Positions 1 through 8,177 of a stretch of DNA of 64,000 nucleotides are shown here, piece by piece. Source of the stretch: Parashewanella sp049608225. GTDB lineage: Bacteria > Pseudomonadota > Gammaproteobacteria > Enterobacterales > Shewanellaceae. The stretch is from the NCBI GenBank assembly GCA_049608225.1, contig JBMYXI010000003.1, positions 44,276 to 108,275 of the forward strand, read 5' to 3'. The translations under genes and the position numbers were made by a program. Within the stretch, counting starts at the first letter, position 1. Every line of letters starts with the position of its first letter. Under the pieces are notes generated by a model. The model worked only from the letters and a program-made list of their open reading frames with translations, had not been told where the DNA came from and made no database searches.

Positions 1-881
1 AAAAAGTATTTTTAGCCTGCCGATACTTAGCAAAACACAAAAAAATTGATGCATGTTTTAATGTCGAAAGCATCGATAAAATGAAACAAATAGATACTAC
101 AGAGCTTGTTAAAGGAATGCTAACCGCTGTCGGTTTACAACAAAGCCCTGTTTTTTGTGCTGTTCAACAAGAATGTGAGTTTGCGATTCATAACGGCAAA
201 ACTCTAAAACGTGTAACCCATAATCGAGAAAAATTTTGTGTGCCAATAATCAACTGTTTTGGTTTGGAAGTTATTGGTAAAAAAAAGGGGAACCAAACAT
301 CAATTCGAGATTGGTATGACATATTTTGTGAGCATCCCTATCCAACTCAAGATATCAATACACAATGGGAAGTCCTTAATCCAGCGACACAAAAAAAGGA
401 TGTTTGTGAACTGGATACTAAAAAACGCTATGTACAATGTATTGATGAACAAAGTTTCAAATATATGTTTCTTGCGCTAGATGCAACAGGGATGCCTGAA
501 TTAGCAGAAACGGCCAGAGTATCGTTTAAAAATAGCGGTGAAACATTAACGATACCTATCGTAAATAAAAAGGGTCGCTTTGGTAACGCAAATTTGCGAC
601 TTCGCGTTGTCGTTCTGCACACGTCAACGAGTCGCTCATCCGCTGCTGGGCACTTTATTTCAGCTACTCACCATTATAATCCTTCATCTCCACCCTCAAG
701 CTTTTATACCTTTCAAGACGACAATCGAGATCTAAGTTTCTCAGCTTTTATAAAATACATTGACCAAAGTGATACTACTGGTTTAGCACAAAGGTGGACA
801 GATATTCATAAACTCATTGAAAGTAAAAAGTATACACCTTGTATGATGGTTTATGAACTAGATCACCTAGATTGGGAGTGA
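1..881 (+). CDS. USP-like (ubiquitin-specific protease-like) protein, C-terminal part, cut by window edge
   Basis: The frame is open with no stop from base 3 to the TGA at 879-881. The first ATG at 81 has no convincing ribosome binding site, so the gene very probably begins left of the window. The C-terminal half resembles the His-box half of eukaryotic ubiquitin-specific proteases: a strand ending in VVVLHTSTS, then SAAGHFISA (His codon 651-653), then FYTFQDDN, and near the end a MMVYEL strand like the usual 'LFYE' ending. The Cys box that would carry the nucleophile is not visible and would lie upstream, off the window. Known for the family: these cysteine proteases cleave ubiquitin from substrates, a eukaryotic process, so a bacterial copy would act on a host. 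The call rests on motif spacing only. The gene converges with yibQ, three bases away. Confidence 0.5.
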   Translation, partial: KVFLACRYLAKHKKIDACFNVESIDKMKQIDTTELVKGMLTAVGLQQSPVFCAVQQECEFAIHNGKTLKRVTHNREKFCVPIINCFGLEVIGKKKGNQTSIRDWYDIFCEHPYPTQDINTQWEVLNPATQKKDVCELDTKKRYVQCIDEQSFKYMFLALDATGMPELAETARVSFKNSGETLTIPIVNKKGRFGNANLRLRVVVLHTSTSRSSAAGHFISATHHYNPSSPPSSFYTFQDDNRDLSFSAFIKYIDQSDTTGLAQRWTDIHKLIESKKYTPCMMVYELDHLDWE

Positions 882-884
882 TCT

Positions 885-1610
885 CTACCAGCGAGTGATT
901 AGCTTGGAAACAGGTACCAACTTAACACCTAGCTTATCTAGCTTATGTAAATTTTCTTTCAAAAACTGCATGGTTTCTGTATGGGGGTGGGCAATAACGA
1001 TCAATTGCTGTTCTCGTTTGGCACGCGTTAACATCAGGCTGAATTGCTTTTCTAAGTCCACTTGTTTAACACTGTTATCTAAAAAGAACTGCCGCTTCAT
1101 GTTTGGCACACCATGCTTGTAAGCAACATCTTTAGCCTTGCTAAACTTAGTCGTTCGGCTATCAATAAAGTACAGTCCATTTTGTCGTAAAAACGACATC
1201 ACTGAATGCATAGGTTTAGTAAGTTGCGTTAGCAAACTGCCCATATGGTTATTGGCACCTTTAGCATATGGAATTTCTGTAAGCGCTGCAGACAACACTT
1301 TTCTAATTTGCTGATCATTCATACCATTATCTAATCCGCCTTTGCCCAATCGCTTACCGTTTAGTGCCTGCATTGGTAAGTGCAACATAATTTCATGGCC
1401 TTGAAGGTGAGCTTTTCGCGCGATATGACTGGCTTGGGGAGTAAAAGGAAGGATCGCAAGCGTAACTTCTTTTGGTAACTCAAAAACTCGATGGTCAGTC
1501 TGCTTATAACCAATATCATCTATGATCAATGCCAACTTCGCTGCTTGCGTTGAAACACTGCAAAGCAGAAAACTGGCAAAGATAATGATTCGAGCGCTGA
1601 GGTTTATCAC
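885..1610 (-). CDS. yibQ: Divergent polysaccharide deacetylase family protein YibQ
   Basis: 241 residues with an N-terminal signal peptide (hydrophobic stretch about 7-20, likely cleavage near TQAA at 21-24). The mature protein begins with LALIIDDIGY (Asp31, Asp32), followed by HEIMLHLPMQ and a central NNHMGS segment, all typical of the YibQ (formerly DUF610) branch of NodB-like polysaccharide deacetylases. The protein is expected in the periplasm. It is the last gene of gpmI-envC-ctpA-yibQ, the same order as E. coli gpmI-envC-yibQ with a C-terminal protease added, and starts 3 bases after the ctpA stop, so it is likely co-transcribed. A role in envelope or murein maintenance is inferred from the company it keeps; the substrate is unknown. 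Confidence 0.85.
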   Translation of the reverse strand: MINLSARIIIFASFLLCSVSTQAAKLALIIDDIGYKQTDHRVFELPKEVTLAILPFTPQASHIARKAHLQGHEIMLHLPMQALNGKRLGKGGLDNGMNDQQIRKVLSAALTEIPYAKGANNHMGSLLTQLTKPMHSVMSFLRQNGLYFIDSRTTKFSKAKDVAYKHGVPNMKRQFFLDNSVKQVDLEKQFSLMLTRAKREQQLIVIAHPHTETMQFLKENLHKLDKLGVKLVPVSKLITRW

Positions 1611-1613
1611 AAG

Positions 1614-2807
1614 CTAAGTTTGATCCTTTATCCAATTAATGGCTTGGTTTATAACCATATCATTATGTTGTTTCAATAGAGAAGCATCAACACTGGCTTT
1701 TTTTATCTGAAACTCAGCGCGATTCGCAGGAACAGGAGAAATTAATATATCAGGCGTAATGCCTCTATCATGAATATTATCGCCTTTCGGAGTTAAGTAA
1801 TTGGCAATCGTCAGCTTTAATTGATTACTCGGATTTAACGTTGGGATCATACCTTGAATACTGCCTTTGCCAAAACTGGTTTCCCCCATTAATGTCGCGC
1901 GGTGATTTTGCTGTAGGGCAGCAGCTAGTACTTCAGCTGCGGACGCTGAATGTTTATCAATTAATACCAGCATGGGTAATTGATTAAATAAACTTAACGG
2001 CGAGGCTGAATACTTGCTATTAGCTTCTGCGAAGCGCCCTTTGGTCGACACTATCACACCTTGTGGTATAAATAAGTCTGCTACTTTTATCGCCTGTTGC
2101 AATAAGCCGCCCGGATTATTGCGTAAATCAATGATCAGTCCTATTAGGGATTCATCTTGCCATTTGATCAACGTTGCCTTTACGTGTAAGTAGCTTTTCT
2201 TTTGAAAACCATTGAGCTTTATATAGCCAATATTGTCATCGATAATGGATGCCGTTACAGCAGGTATAGAAATCAGTTTAGGTTGCAAGCTGATCTGCCT
2301 TTTTTGATGACTATCTGTGCGTAGCGTCAATGATAACGGCTGTTTTTGATCGGCAGCTTGGCGAATTTCACTCATTAACGCTAAGCGATTTTCAGATGAG
2401 AGAACACGCTCATTAACACCAATGATTTTATCCCCTTGCGCAATGCCTGCTTGTTCTGCTGGCGAATTAGCAAAAACATCAGTAATGGTAATGTGTTCAC
2501 CTTGCTGGTTTACTTCAAAACCAAAGCCGTAATACTGGCCATTATTATTGGCTTGTTGCTGACTAATTTGTTGTGGTGTTTGATATTCAGAATAATCGTC
2601 TAACTCTGTCAACATTCCTTTGATTGCGGCATCGACTAACTGTGACTTTGGAATTGGCTTAACATAATAGCGCTCAATGCTATCAAGAATATCAGCAAAT
2701 AAAGGTAAATGATGGTTGGGAAAGGGTTCTCGACCATTTAAACTGGCACTCACACCAATAATAAAGCCGACGAATACCAAAGAAATACTGCGTAACTTCC
2801 TGTACAT
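1614..2807 (-). CDS. ctpA: S41 family C-terminal processing protease (CtpA/Prc-like)
   Basis: 397 residues. An N-terminal hydrophobic anchor or signal (about 7-22) is followed by a PDZ domain (about 90-165, with NSPAEQAGI and GDKIIGVN). The S41 catalytic core contains DLRNNPGG (228-235), KHSASAAEV with the probable nucleophile Ser289, and SFGKGSIQ with the general base Lys314, a Ser-Lys dyad spaced 25 residues apart as in the family. It would be a periplasmic protease cutting exposed C-termini. It lies between envC and yibQ, so a role in controlling cell-wall hydrolases is plausible, though this is inference. The ribosome binding site AAGGAGAA lies inside a near-perfect palindrome, listed separately. 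Confidence 0.92.
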   Translation of the reverse strand: MYRKLRSISLVFVGFIIGVSASLNGREPFPNHHLPLFADILDSIERYYVKPIPKSQLVDAAIKGMLTELDDYSEYQTPQQISQQQANNNGQYYGFGFEVNQQGEHITITDVFANSPAEQAGIAQGDKIIGVNERVLSSENRLALMSEIRQAADQKQPLSLTLRTDSHQKRQISLQPKLISIPAVTASIIDDNIGYIKLNGFQKKSYLHVKATLIKWQDESLIGLIIDLRNNPGGLLQQAIKVADLFIPQGVIVSTKGRFAEANSKYSASPLSLFNQLPMLVLIDKHSASAAEVLAAALQQNHRATLMGETSFGKGSIQGMIPTLNPSNQLKLTIANYLTPKGDNIHDRGITPDILISPVPANRAEFQIKKASVDASLLKQHNDMVINQAINWIKDQT

Positions 2808-2810
2808 ACG

Positions 2811-2827
2811 TTCTCCTTAAAGGAGAA
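2811..2827 (-). promoter_or_regulatory. Palindrome containing the ctpA ribosome binding site
   Basis: An 8-base inverted repeat, TTCTCCTT and AAGGAGAA, with one central base lies 4 bases upstream of the ctpA ATG. The downstream arm is the Shine-Dalgarno sequence itself and the upstream arm is its exact complement. The mRNA could fold as a 6-bp stem with a 5-base loop that hides the GGAG. Whether this lowers ctpA translation relative to envC is inference. Confidence 0.5.
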
Positions 2828-2849
2828 TCATCAATGACCACGACCACAG

Positions 2850-4010
2850 TTATCGACAGTAACGCGCTGGGTCGACCGCTTCTCCCTTGTACCGTATTTC
2901 AAAGTATAGGCCAGGTTGAGCTTGTCCACCGGAGCGACCGACTAATGCTAAACTTTCACCTTTGAGAACACCATCACCATTGGATTTCAATAACGCTTGA
3001 GCATGACCATAAAGGCTCATATAACCTTCTCCGTGATCCAGCACGATCACCATTCCGAAACCTTTTAGCCAATCAGCATAAATCACTTTTCCGTCGGCAA
3101 TGGCATTGATACTTTGTCCTTCTGGTGCGCTCATTAGCACGCCTTTCCAGCGCACAGGGCCACCACGGATATTGCCAAAGCCTTTTTGAATTCGACCTTT
3201 CGTTGGCCATTTCAATTTACGTTTAAGTGCCTTCAAGCCTTTTAAATTCGGTTGGGCGCTAGCAGCCATTAATGCTTGTTCAATAACATGCTTAAGGCTA
3301 GCTTCTTCGATTTGAAGTTGTTCCAATTGCTCGCTTTTACTGCTCAATGTGCGTTGTAATTGCTTTAGCGTATTTTTTCTTTGAACTTGCTCTTGAGACA
3401 ACTGCCTTGATTGTTGTGTTTGTACTTTAATAACAGCCGCTAACTTTTGTTGCTGTTCAGACAAGCTCACCTCAGTATCGGTTAACTCATCAATGGTTTC
3501 TTTTAATTGATCGATAGCTCCAATACGTGCTTTATTCAGATACTTATAGTAAGCAAGCATTCGTTCTATGGTTGAGGGATCTTGCTGATTTAATAATAAT
3601 TTTGTGTAATCGTGACTCCCTGACAAATAAGCACTTTCGATTTGTTTTGCTAATGTCGCTTGCTGAGCTTTTTTAAGTTTGGTTAAATTTTGAGACTTTA
3701 ATTGCAGATCTTTTAAATTGCCATTTATCATCTTAGACTGCTGACGACTCTTGTTTAACAATTTTGCCGCATGACTGATGGCCAACTCATCTCTTTTCAA
3801 CAGTTGCACTAATTGGCTGCGTTGTTTTCGAGTTGTGCTGAGATCAGAGCGCTGCGCATCAATTTTAGCTTGGATCGCCTTTAATTCAGCTTGCCTATTT
3901 TCTAGGTTTTCAGCCTTAATTGAACCTGAAATACAAAGCATAAAACCTAACGATATGGCTTTATAAAATAAGTGTGATTTCAATGTATTCAAGTGACAAT
4001 TGCCTATCAT
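2850..4010 (-). CDS. envC: EnvC-like murein hydrolase activator
   Basis: 386 residues from the ATG at 4010. An upstream in-frame ATG at 4058 was rejected because it lies in the gpmI terminator hairpin; the chosen ATG has a GAG/AGGA purine stretch before it and gives a signal peptide ending near SGSIKA. The mature protein has long Gln/Lys-rich coiled coils (about 35-255), then a LytM/M23 domain (about 270-386, from GRIQKGFG to DPARY). Zinc ligands are degenerate: GHAQ keeps its His, but the usual HxGxD and HFE motifs read as WKGVLM and YFE. That is expected for EnvC, which activates amidases AmiA/AmiB at the septum through FtsEX rather than cutting murein itself. It is encoded between gpmI and ctpA on the same strand. 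Confidence 0.9.
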   Translation of the reverse strand: MIGNCHLNTLKSHLFYKAISLGFMLCISGSIKAENLENRQAELKAIQAKIDAQRSDLSTTRKQRSQLVQLLKRDELAISHAAKLLNKSRQQSKMINGNLKDLQLKSQNLTKLKKAQQATLAKQIESAYLSGSHDYTKLLLNQQDPSTIERMLAYYKYLNKARIGAIDQLKETIDELTDTEVSLSEQQQKLAAVIKVQTQQSRQLSQEQVQRKNTLKQLQRTLSSKSEQLEQLQIEEASLKHVIEQALMAASAQPNLKGLKALKRKLKWPTKGRIQKGFGNIRGGPVRWKGVLMSAPEGQSINAIADGKVIYADWLKGFGMVIVLDHGEGYMSLYGHAQALLKSNGDGVLKGESLALVGRSGGQAQPGLYFEIRYKGEAVDPARYCR

Positions 4011-4026
4011 ATCCTGCTCAATGGGT

Positions 4027-4054
4027 ACAAAAATGCCGCTATCGAGCGGCACTT
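4027..4054 (-). terminator. Rho-independent terminator of gpmI
   Basis: On the minus strand, TGCCGCT, loop CGAT and AGCGGCA form a 7-bp GC-rich stem followed by a run of T's. It starts about 15 bases after the gpmI stop and just before envC, so envC expression probably needs read-through or its own promoter. Confidence 0.75.
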
Positions 4055-4066
4055 TCAATTAACGGC

Positions 4067-5599
4067 TTATTCTTCAATGGTTATCAGCGGCTGTCCAGTC
4101 ATTTCTTCAGGAACTGCCTCACCCATTAAGTTAAGCATAGTCGGCGCGATATCACTTAATCGCCCACCTTCTTTAATTTTTGCTTTACGACCCACATACA
4201 ATAACGGCACCAATTCGCTGGTGTGAGCGGTATGAGCTTGGCCTGAGTTTTCATCAACCATTTGTTCTGCGTTGCCGTGATCTGCGGTTATCAAACACTC
4301 ACCGTCCACCTTCTTCAGCGCTTCAACAACACGCCCTATGCAGCTATCAACAGCTTCACAGGCTTTAACTGCGGCGTCAAAGTTACCCGTATGACCAACC
4401 ATATCACCATTAGGATAATTACAGATAATGGCATCGTATTTATTGGCCTCAATAGCTGCAACTAACTTGTCAGTCAATTCTGTCGAATTCATTTCTGGCT
4501 GTAAGTCATAAGTCGCAACTTTTGGTGACTCGATTAAAATACGATCTTCACCATTAAATGCTTGTTCTTTGCCACCGTTAAAGAAGAAAGTGACATGGGC
4601 GTATTTTTCTGTTTCTGAAATACGCAATTGCTTCATCTCACGGTTTTGTAACACTTCGCCGAGGGTATTTTTTAAATCCGTTTTACCAAACGCAATCGGC
4701 GCTTCGATATCACCTGCATATTGCGTCAACATTACAAAATTTGTTTTTGGCGTGCTCTTACGAGCGAAGCCATCAAAATCGGCATTGACAAAACTACGAG
4801 TAATTTGGCGAGCACGATCAGCACGGAAATTCATAAAGATCAACGCATCATTATCGTTAAGTTGAACCTGTTCACCGATACGTGATGCCGCAACAAACTC
4901 ATCATTTTCGTCACGTTCATAAGCGGCAGTTAATGCTTCATTTGCCGTTTTGTATTCAAAATCAGCTTGTCCTTGGGTGATCAAGTCATAAGCTTTTTCA
5001 ACACGATCCCAGCGATTATCTCGATCCATTGCATAATAACGCCCGACAATCGAAGCAATCTTACCTGTGCCAAGCTTGTTAAATAACGCATCAAAATGAG
5101 TCAAACTATCAGCAGCACTTCGAGGCGGTGTGTCACGTCCATCCAAGAAAGCATGCAAATAGACGCTCTTAGCACCGCGCTTTACGGCAAGTTTACACAT
5201 AGCTTCAATGTGCTCTTCATGACTATGAACACCACCTGCCGACAGCAATCCCATAATATGCACGGCACCATCTGCTGCAATTGCTTTGTCTATTGATTGT
5301 GTTAATGCTGGATTATCATAAAATTCGCCATCAGCAATAGCCTTAGAAATGCGCGTAAGTTCTTGATACACAATTCGGCCAGAACCTAAATTGATGTGAC
5401 CGACTTCAGAGTTACCCATTTGACCATGTGGTAAGCCCACGTCATCGCCTGAGCCTGAAATTAAACTATTGGCATACTTTGCATACAAATCATCCAAAAC
5501 AGGCGTTTTGGCATGGTAAATAGCATTCATATGAGTATCTTCACGATTGCCCCACCCGTCCAGTATCAACAGTGCCAATGGGCGCTTTGCAGTTGTCAT
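4067..5599 (-). CDS. gpmI: 2,3-bisphosphoglycerate-independent phosphoglycerate mutase
   Basis: 510 residues from the ATG at 5599 (MTTAKRPLALLILDGWG). Its Shine-Dalgarno GAGG lies 6 bases upstream, and the family is usually about 510-515 residues, so the longer in-frame start at 5662 was rejected. The enzyme interconverts 3- and 2-phosphoglycerate in glycolysis and gluconeogenesis in the cytoplasm, using two manganese ions and a phosphoserine. Visible motifs are DGWG (Asp14 is a metal ligand), GNSEVGH with the phosphorylated Ser64, and TADHGNAEQM near the C-terminus. It heads the gpmI-envC-ctpA-yibQ run and is divergent from yibN. Confidence 0.96.
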   Translation of the reverse strand: MTTAKRPLALLILDGWGNREDTHMNAIYHAKTPVLDDLYAKYANSLISGSGDDVGLPHGQMGNSEVGHINLGSGRIVYQELTRISKAIADGEFYDNPALTQSIDKAIAADGAVHIMGLLSAGGVHSHEEHIEAMCKLAVKRGAKSVYLHAFLDGRDTPPRSAADSLTHFDALFNKLGTGKIASIVGRYYAMDRDNRWDRVEKAYDLITQGQADFEYKTANEALTAAYERDENDEFVAASRIGEQVQLNDNDALIFMNFRADRARQITRSFVNADFDGFARKSTPKTNFVMLTQYAGDIEAPIAFGKTDLKNTLGEVLQNREMKQLRISETEKYAHVTFFFNGGKEQAFNGEDRILIESPKVATYDLQPEMNSTELTDKLVAAIEANKYDAIICNYPNGDMVGHTGNFDAAVKACEAVDSCIGRVVEALKKVDGECLITADHGNAEQMVDENSGQAHTAHTSELVPLLYVGRKAKIKEGGRLSDIAPTMLNLMGEAVPEEMTGQPLITIEE

Positions 5600-5658
5600 G
5601 TATAACCTCAACAATAAAGAATCAAAAACAAAATCTATTCTCATGCTTGCGTTGAATG

Positions 5659-5675
5659 CCAATTACTCTAATTGG
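5659..5675. repeat. Small palindrome in the gpmI/yibN divergent region
   Basis: CCAATTA and TAATTGG are separated by three bases, between the divergent gpmI and yibN starts. It could be an operator or a small extragenic palindrome. No second copy was recognised in the window. Confidence 0.3.
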
Positions 5676-5842
5676 TATTACAAACAAAAACAGGAGGATA
5701 AATTCTGGGCTCAAAGTGTACTCGATCTCACATCATCTAAAAAGCAAAGTGGTAAAAATCAGTGCAAGTGATCGCATTTTTTATGCAGGTAGGTATACTC
5801 TGTTACCCAAGTGTTATTGCCATCAAAAAGTGAAGTTAACTC

Positions 5843-6277
5843 ATGCAAGAATATATTAGTTTTTTCCAAGCCAATCCTCTTTTGTCTATGGCTTGGGTAG
5901 GCTTATTTGTCGCCGTTGTGGTGATGACCGTCAAATCAGGGTTGGCAAAATTTAACAATGTAAACCCACAAGAACTTACCATGTTAATCAACCGTGAAAA
6001 TGCAAAAGTAATTGATGTACGTGGAAAAGAAGAGTTTAAAAAAGGCCATATTATCGACGCGATAAACGTGCCATTGGCTGAAATTAAAAATAAAAAGCTT
6101 GCGAGCCTTGAAAAGTATAAAAGCAGCCCCATTATCTTAGTATGCAATGCTGGCATGACTTCATCTCAAGCGGCTCAACTGTTGGTTGCACAAGGCTTTG
6201 AACAGGTACATAACCTAAAAGGCGGCATGGGCGACTGGAAAGCAGCGAATTTGCCTGTAACTAAGAGCAAAAGATAA
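5843..6277 (+). CDS. yibN: Membrane-anchored rhodanese-like protein YibN
   Basis: 144 residues. One transmembrane helix (about 14-30) is followed by a rhodanese domain: VIDVRGKEEFKKGHI (56-70), active-site loop CNAGMTS with Cys101, and KGGMGDWK near the end. The family transfers sulfane sulfur or acts as a regulatory domain; the substrate of YibN is not clear. It lies upstream of secB and gpsA as in E. coli, but the grxC gene that follows yibN in E. coli is absent here, replaced by about 290 bases without a gene. Confidence 0.9.
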   Translation: MQEYISFFQANPLLSMAWVGLFVAVVVMTVKSGLAKFNNVNPQELTMLINRENAKVIDVRGKEEFKKGHIIDAINVPLAEIKNKKLASLEKYKSSPIILVCNAGMTSSQAAQLLVAQGFEQVHNLKGGMGDWKAANLPVTKSKR

Positions 6278-6568
6278 GGATGTTAAGCACAGTTTTGACG
6301 ACCATTTTGGTTTAACTATAAAAAATAGTTTTTCAGACAATGGTTGACTGATACGTAAAAGTGTCATACAAAACTGGCAAACTGATCCTAAGGTCGACAA
6401 GGGCTTATGCATTAAGAGTGTTAAGTTTGTAAGACACATTAGATCGAACCCAGCAGTTCGCTGGTAACCTGGGATGGTTCAGAGTTCATTAAGGCCTCAT
6501 GTAACACAAGCCCTAACCGATGGCTTTCATAAGAAAAGCCACCTTAACAAATTGATAGGTAAAATATT
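6278..6568 (+). other. Gene-free stretch before secB with several potential hairpins
   Basis: No supportable gene is present. CCAGC and GCTGG arms sit inside an outer GAACC/GGTTC pair (about 6445-6482), and GGCTTT/AAAGCC arms occur near 6523-6541, about 30 bases before the secB start. This could be a structured secB leader or simply promoter DNA. No riboswitch class was recognised. Confidence 0.3.
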
Positions 6569-7066
6569 ATGGCTGAAGAAGTAATCAACAACGAACAACA
6601 AGAAGCGCCACAGTTCAATATCCAACGTGTTTACACGAAAGACATGTCTTTCGAAACACCAAACAGCCCAGAGATCTTCCAAAAAGAATGGAACCCAGAA
6701 GTTAAGCTTGATCTAGACACTCGCAGTAACAAGTTAGCTGACGACGTTTACGAAGTTGTTCTAGCATTAACTGTTACTGCTAAAATTGGTGAAGAAACTG
6801 CATTCCTTTGTGAAGTACAACAAGCGGGTATCTTCTCTATCTCTGGCTTAACTGAGCCACAACTTGCACACTCTTTAGGTGCTTACTGCCCGAACATCCT
6901 ATTCCCATATGCTCGTGAAACTGTAGCTAGCCTAGTAGGTCGTGGTACTTTCCCACAACTTAACTTAGCGCCAGTTAACTTCGACGCATTATTTGCTCAG
7001 TACGTTGAACAACGTCAGCAACAAGCAGAATCAACTGAAGAAAAAGCAGAAGAAGTAACTGCTTAA
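6569..7066 (+). CDS. secB: Protein-export chaperone SecB
   Basis: 165 residues. The body (about 10-150) matches SecB throughout, including FNIQRVYTKDMSFETPN and SLGAYCPNILFPYARE, and ends in an acidic Glu-rich tail. SecB is a homotetrameric cytoplasmic chaperone that holds precursors unfolded and hands them to SecA. It is followed three bases later by gpsA, the conserved arrangement, so the two are likely co-transcribed. Confidence 0.97.
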   Translation: MAEEVINNEQQEAPQFNIQRVYTKDMSFETPNSPEIFQKEWNPEVKLDLDTRSNKLADDVYEVVLALTVTAKIGEETAFLCEVQQAGIFSISGLTEPQLAHSLGAYCPNILFPYARETVASLVGRGTFPQLNLAPVNFDALFAQYVEQRQQQAESTEEKAEEVTA

Positions 7067-7069
7067 TTC

Positions 7070-8083
7070 ATGAAAGACATGGCCGACATAACGGTATTAG
7101 GGGCGGGCTCTTATGGCACCGCCCTTGCCATTTCTTTAGCCCGAAGCGGACACAAAACGCGACTTTGGGGTCATGAGCCTAAGCACATGAAAACCCTAGA
7201 GGCAGATCGATGTAATCAGCAGTATTTAGCTGACATCCCTTTTCCTGAAACACTGCAAATTGAGACTGACCTTAACCTTGCACTTCAAGCGAGTCGCAAT
7301 GTATTGGTTGTAGTACCCAGCCATGTATTTGGCTCGGTGTTAACACAGGCTCAACCATTACTTCGCAGTGATGTTCGTATTGCTTGGGCAACCAAGGGAT
7401 TAGAACCAGAAACGGGACGTTTATTACAAGATGTAGTTCGTGAGTGTGTAGGGACTGATATTCCACTTGCCGTGGTTTCAGGGCCAACCTTTGCGAAAGA
7501 ATTAGCCGCAGGCATGCCAACTGCAATATCAGTTGCAGGCACCTGCGATGTGTTCACTCAAGATTTAGTTGAGCTTTTGCACTGCCCTTCAAGGCTTCGC
7601 GTTTACGCAAACCCTGATTTTACAGGTTTGCAGCTAGGTGGTGCAGTTAAAAATGTGATTGCCATCGGCGCAGGTATGTCAGATGGGATAGGTTTTGGTG
7701 CTAATGCTAGAACAGCCCTTATCACCCGTGGCATGGTCGAGTTAACCCGTTTAGGTGAAGCCTTAGGCGCAGAGCCCACCACTTTTATGGGGATGGCTGG
7801 CCTAGGTGACTTGGTCCTTACTTGTACTGACAATCAATCGCGCAATCGACGCTTTGGTTTAGCCTTAGGTCAAGGTAAAGATGTCGAAACTGCGCAAGTT
7901 GAAATCGGTCAAGTGGTCGAAGGCTATCGCAATACCAAAGAAGTGTTTACCTTAGCGAAACGCTTAAATGTTGAAATGCCAATCACTGAGCAGTTGTATC
8001 AGGTTTTGTATCAAAACAAAGCTGCCATTGATGCAGCAAAAGAGTTACTCGGACGAGACCGCAAAACGGAAGTACTGAGCTAA
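7070..8083 (+). CDS. gpsA: Glycerol-3-phosphate dehydrogenase [NAD(P)+]
   Basis: 337 residues. The N-terminal NAD(P) site is GAGSYG (11-16). VVVPSHV, TKGLEPETG, VVSGPTFAKE and the catalytic-region segment GGAVKNVIAIGAG follow in family order. The enzyme reduces dihydroxyacetone phosphate to sn-glycerol 3-phosphate for phospholipid synthesis. The ATG at 7070 gives MKDMADITVLGAG, the usual Shewanella-type N-terminus; ATG 7079 is an alternative. A strong terminator follows at 8122-8150. Confidence 0.97.
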   Translation: MKDMADITVLGAGSYGTALAISLARSGHKTRLWGHEPKHMKTLEADRCNQQYLADIPFPETLQIETDLNLALQASRNVLVVVPSHVFGSVLTQAQPLLRSDVRIAWATKGLEPETGRLLQDVVRECVGTDIPLAVVSGPTFAKELAAGMPTAISVAGTCDVFTQDLVELLHCPSRLRVYANPDFTGLQLGGAVKNVIAIGAGMSDGIGFGANARTALITRGMVELTRLGEALGAEPTTFMGMAGLGDLVLTCTDNQSRNRRFGLALGQGKDVETAQVEIGQVVEGYRNTKEVFTLAKRLNVEMPITEQLYQVLYQNKAAIDAAKELLGRDRKTEVLS

Positions 8084-8121
8084 CTCCACTCAAGTTGAAA
8101 AACTCTTGAATTGAACATGCA

Positions 8122-8150
8122 GAAAGGTGCTAGAATTAGCGCCTTTTTTT
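8122..8150 (+). terminator. Rho-independent terminator of the yibN-secB-gpsA run
   Basis: AAAGGTGCTA and TAGCGCCTTT form a 10-bp stem (one G-U pair) with loop GAAT, followed by a T run. It lies 40 bases after the gpsA stop. Confidence 0.85.
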
Positions 8151-8177
8151 ATCGGTGAAGTTTAAGGTGATACCAAG

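Noticed and set aside
2850..4010. EnvC as an active M23 endopeptidase
   Set aside because: Two of the zinc-ligand motifs are degenerate, as expected for the activator rather than an enzyme.
6215..6439. A 74-codon minus-strand frame between yibN and secB
   Set aside because: No ribosome binding site or recognisable protein, and it overlaps the end of yibN.
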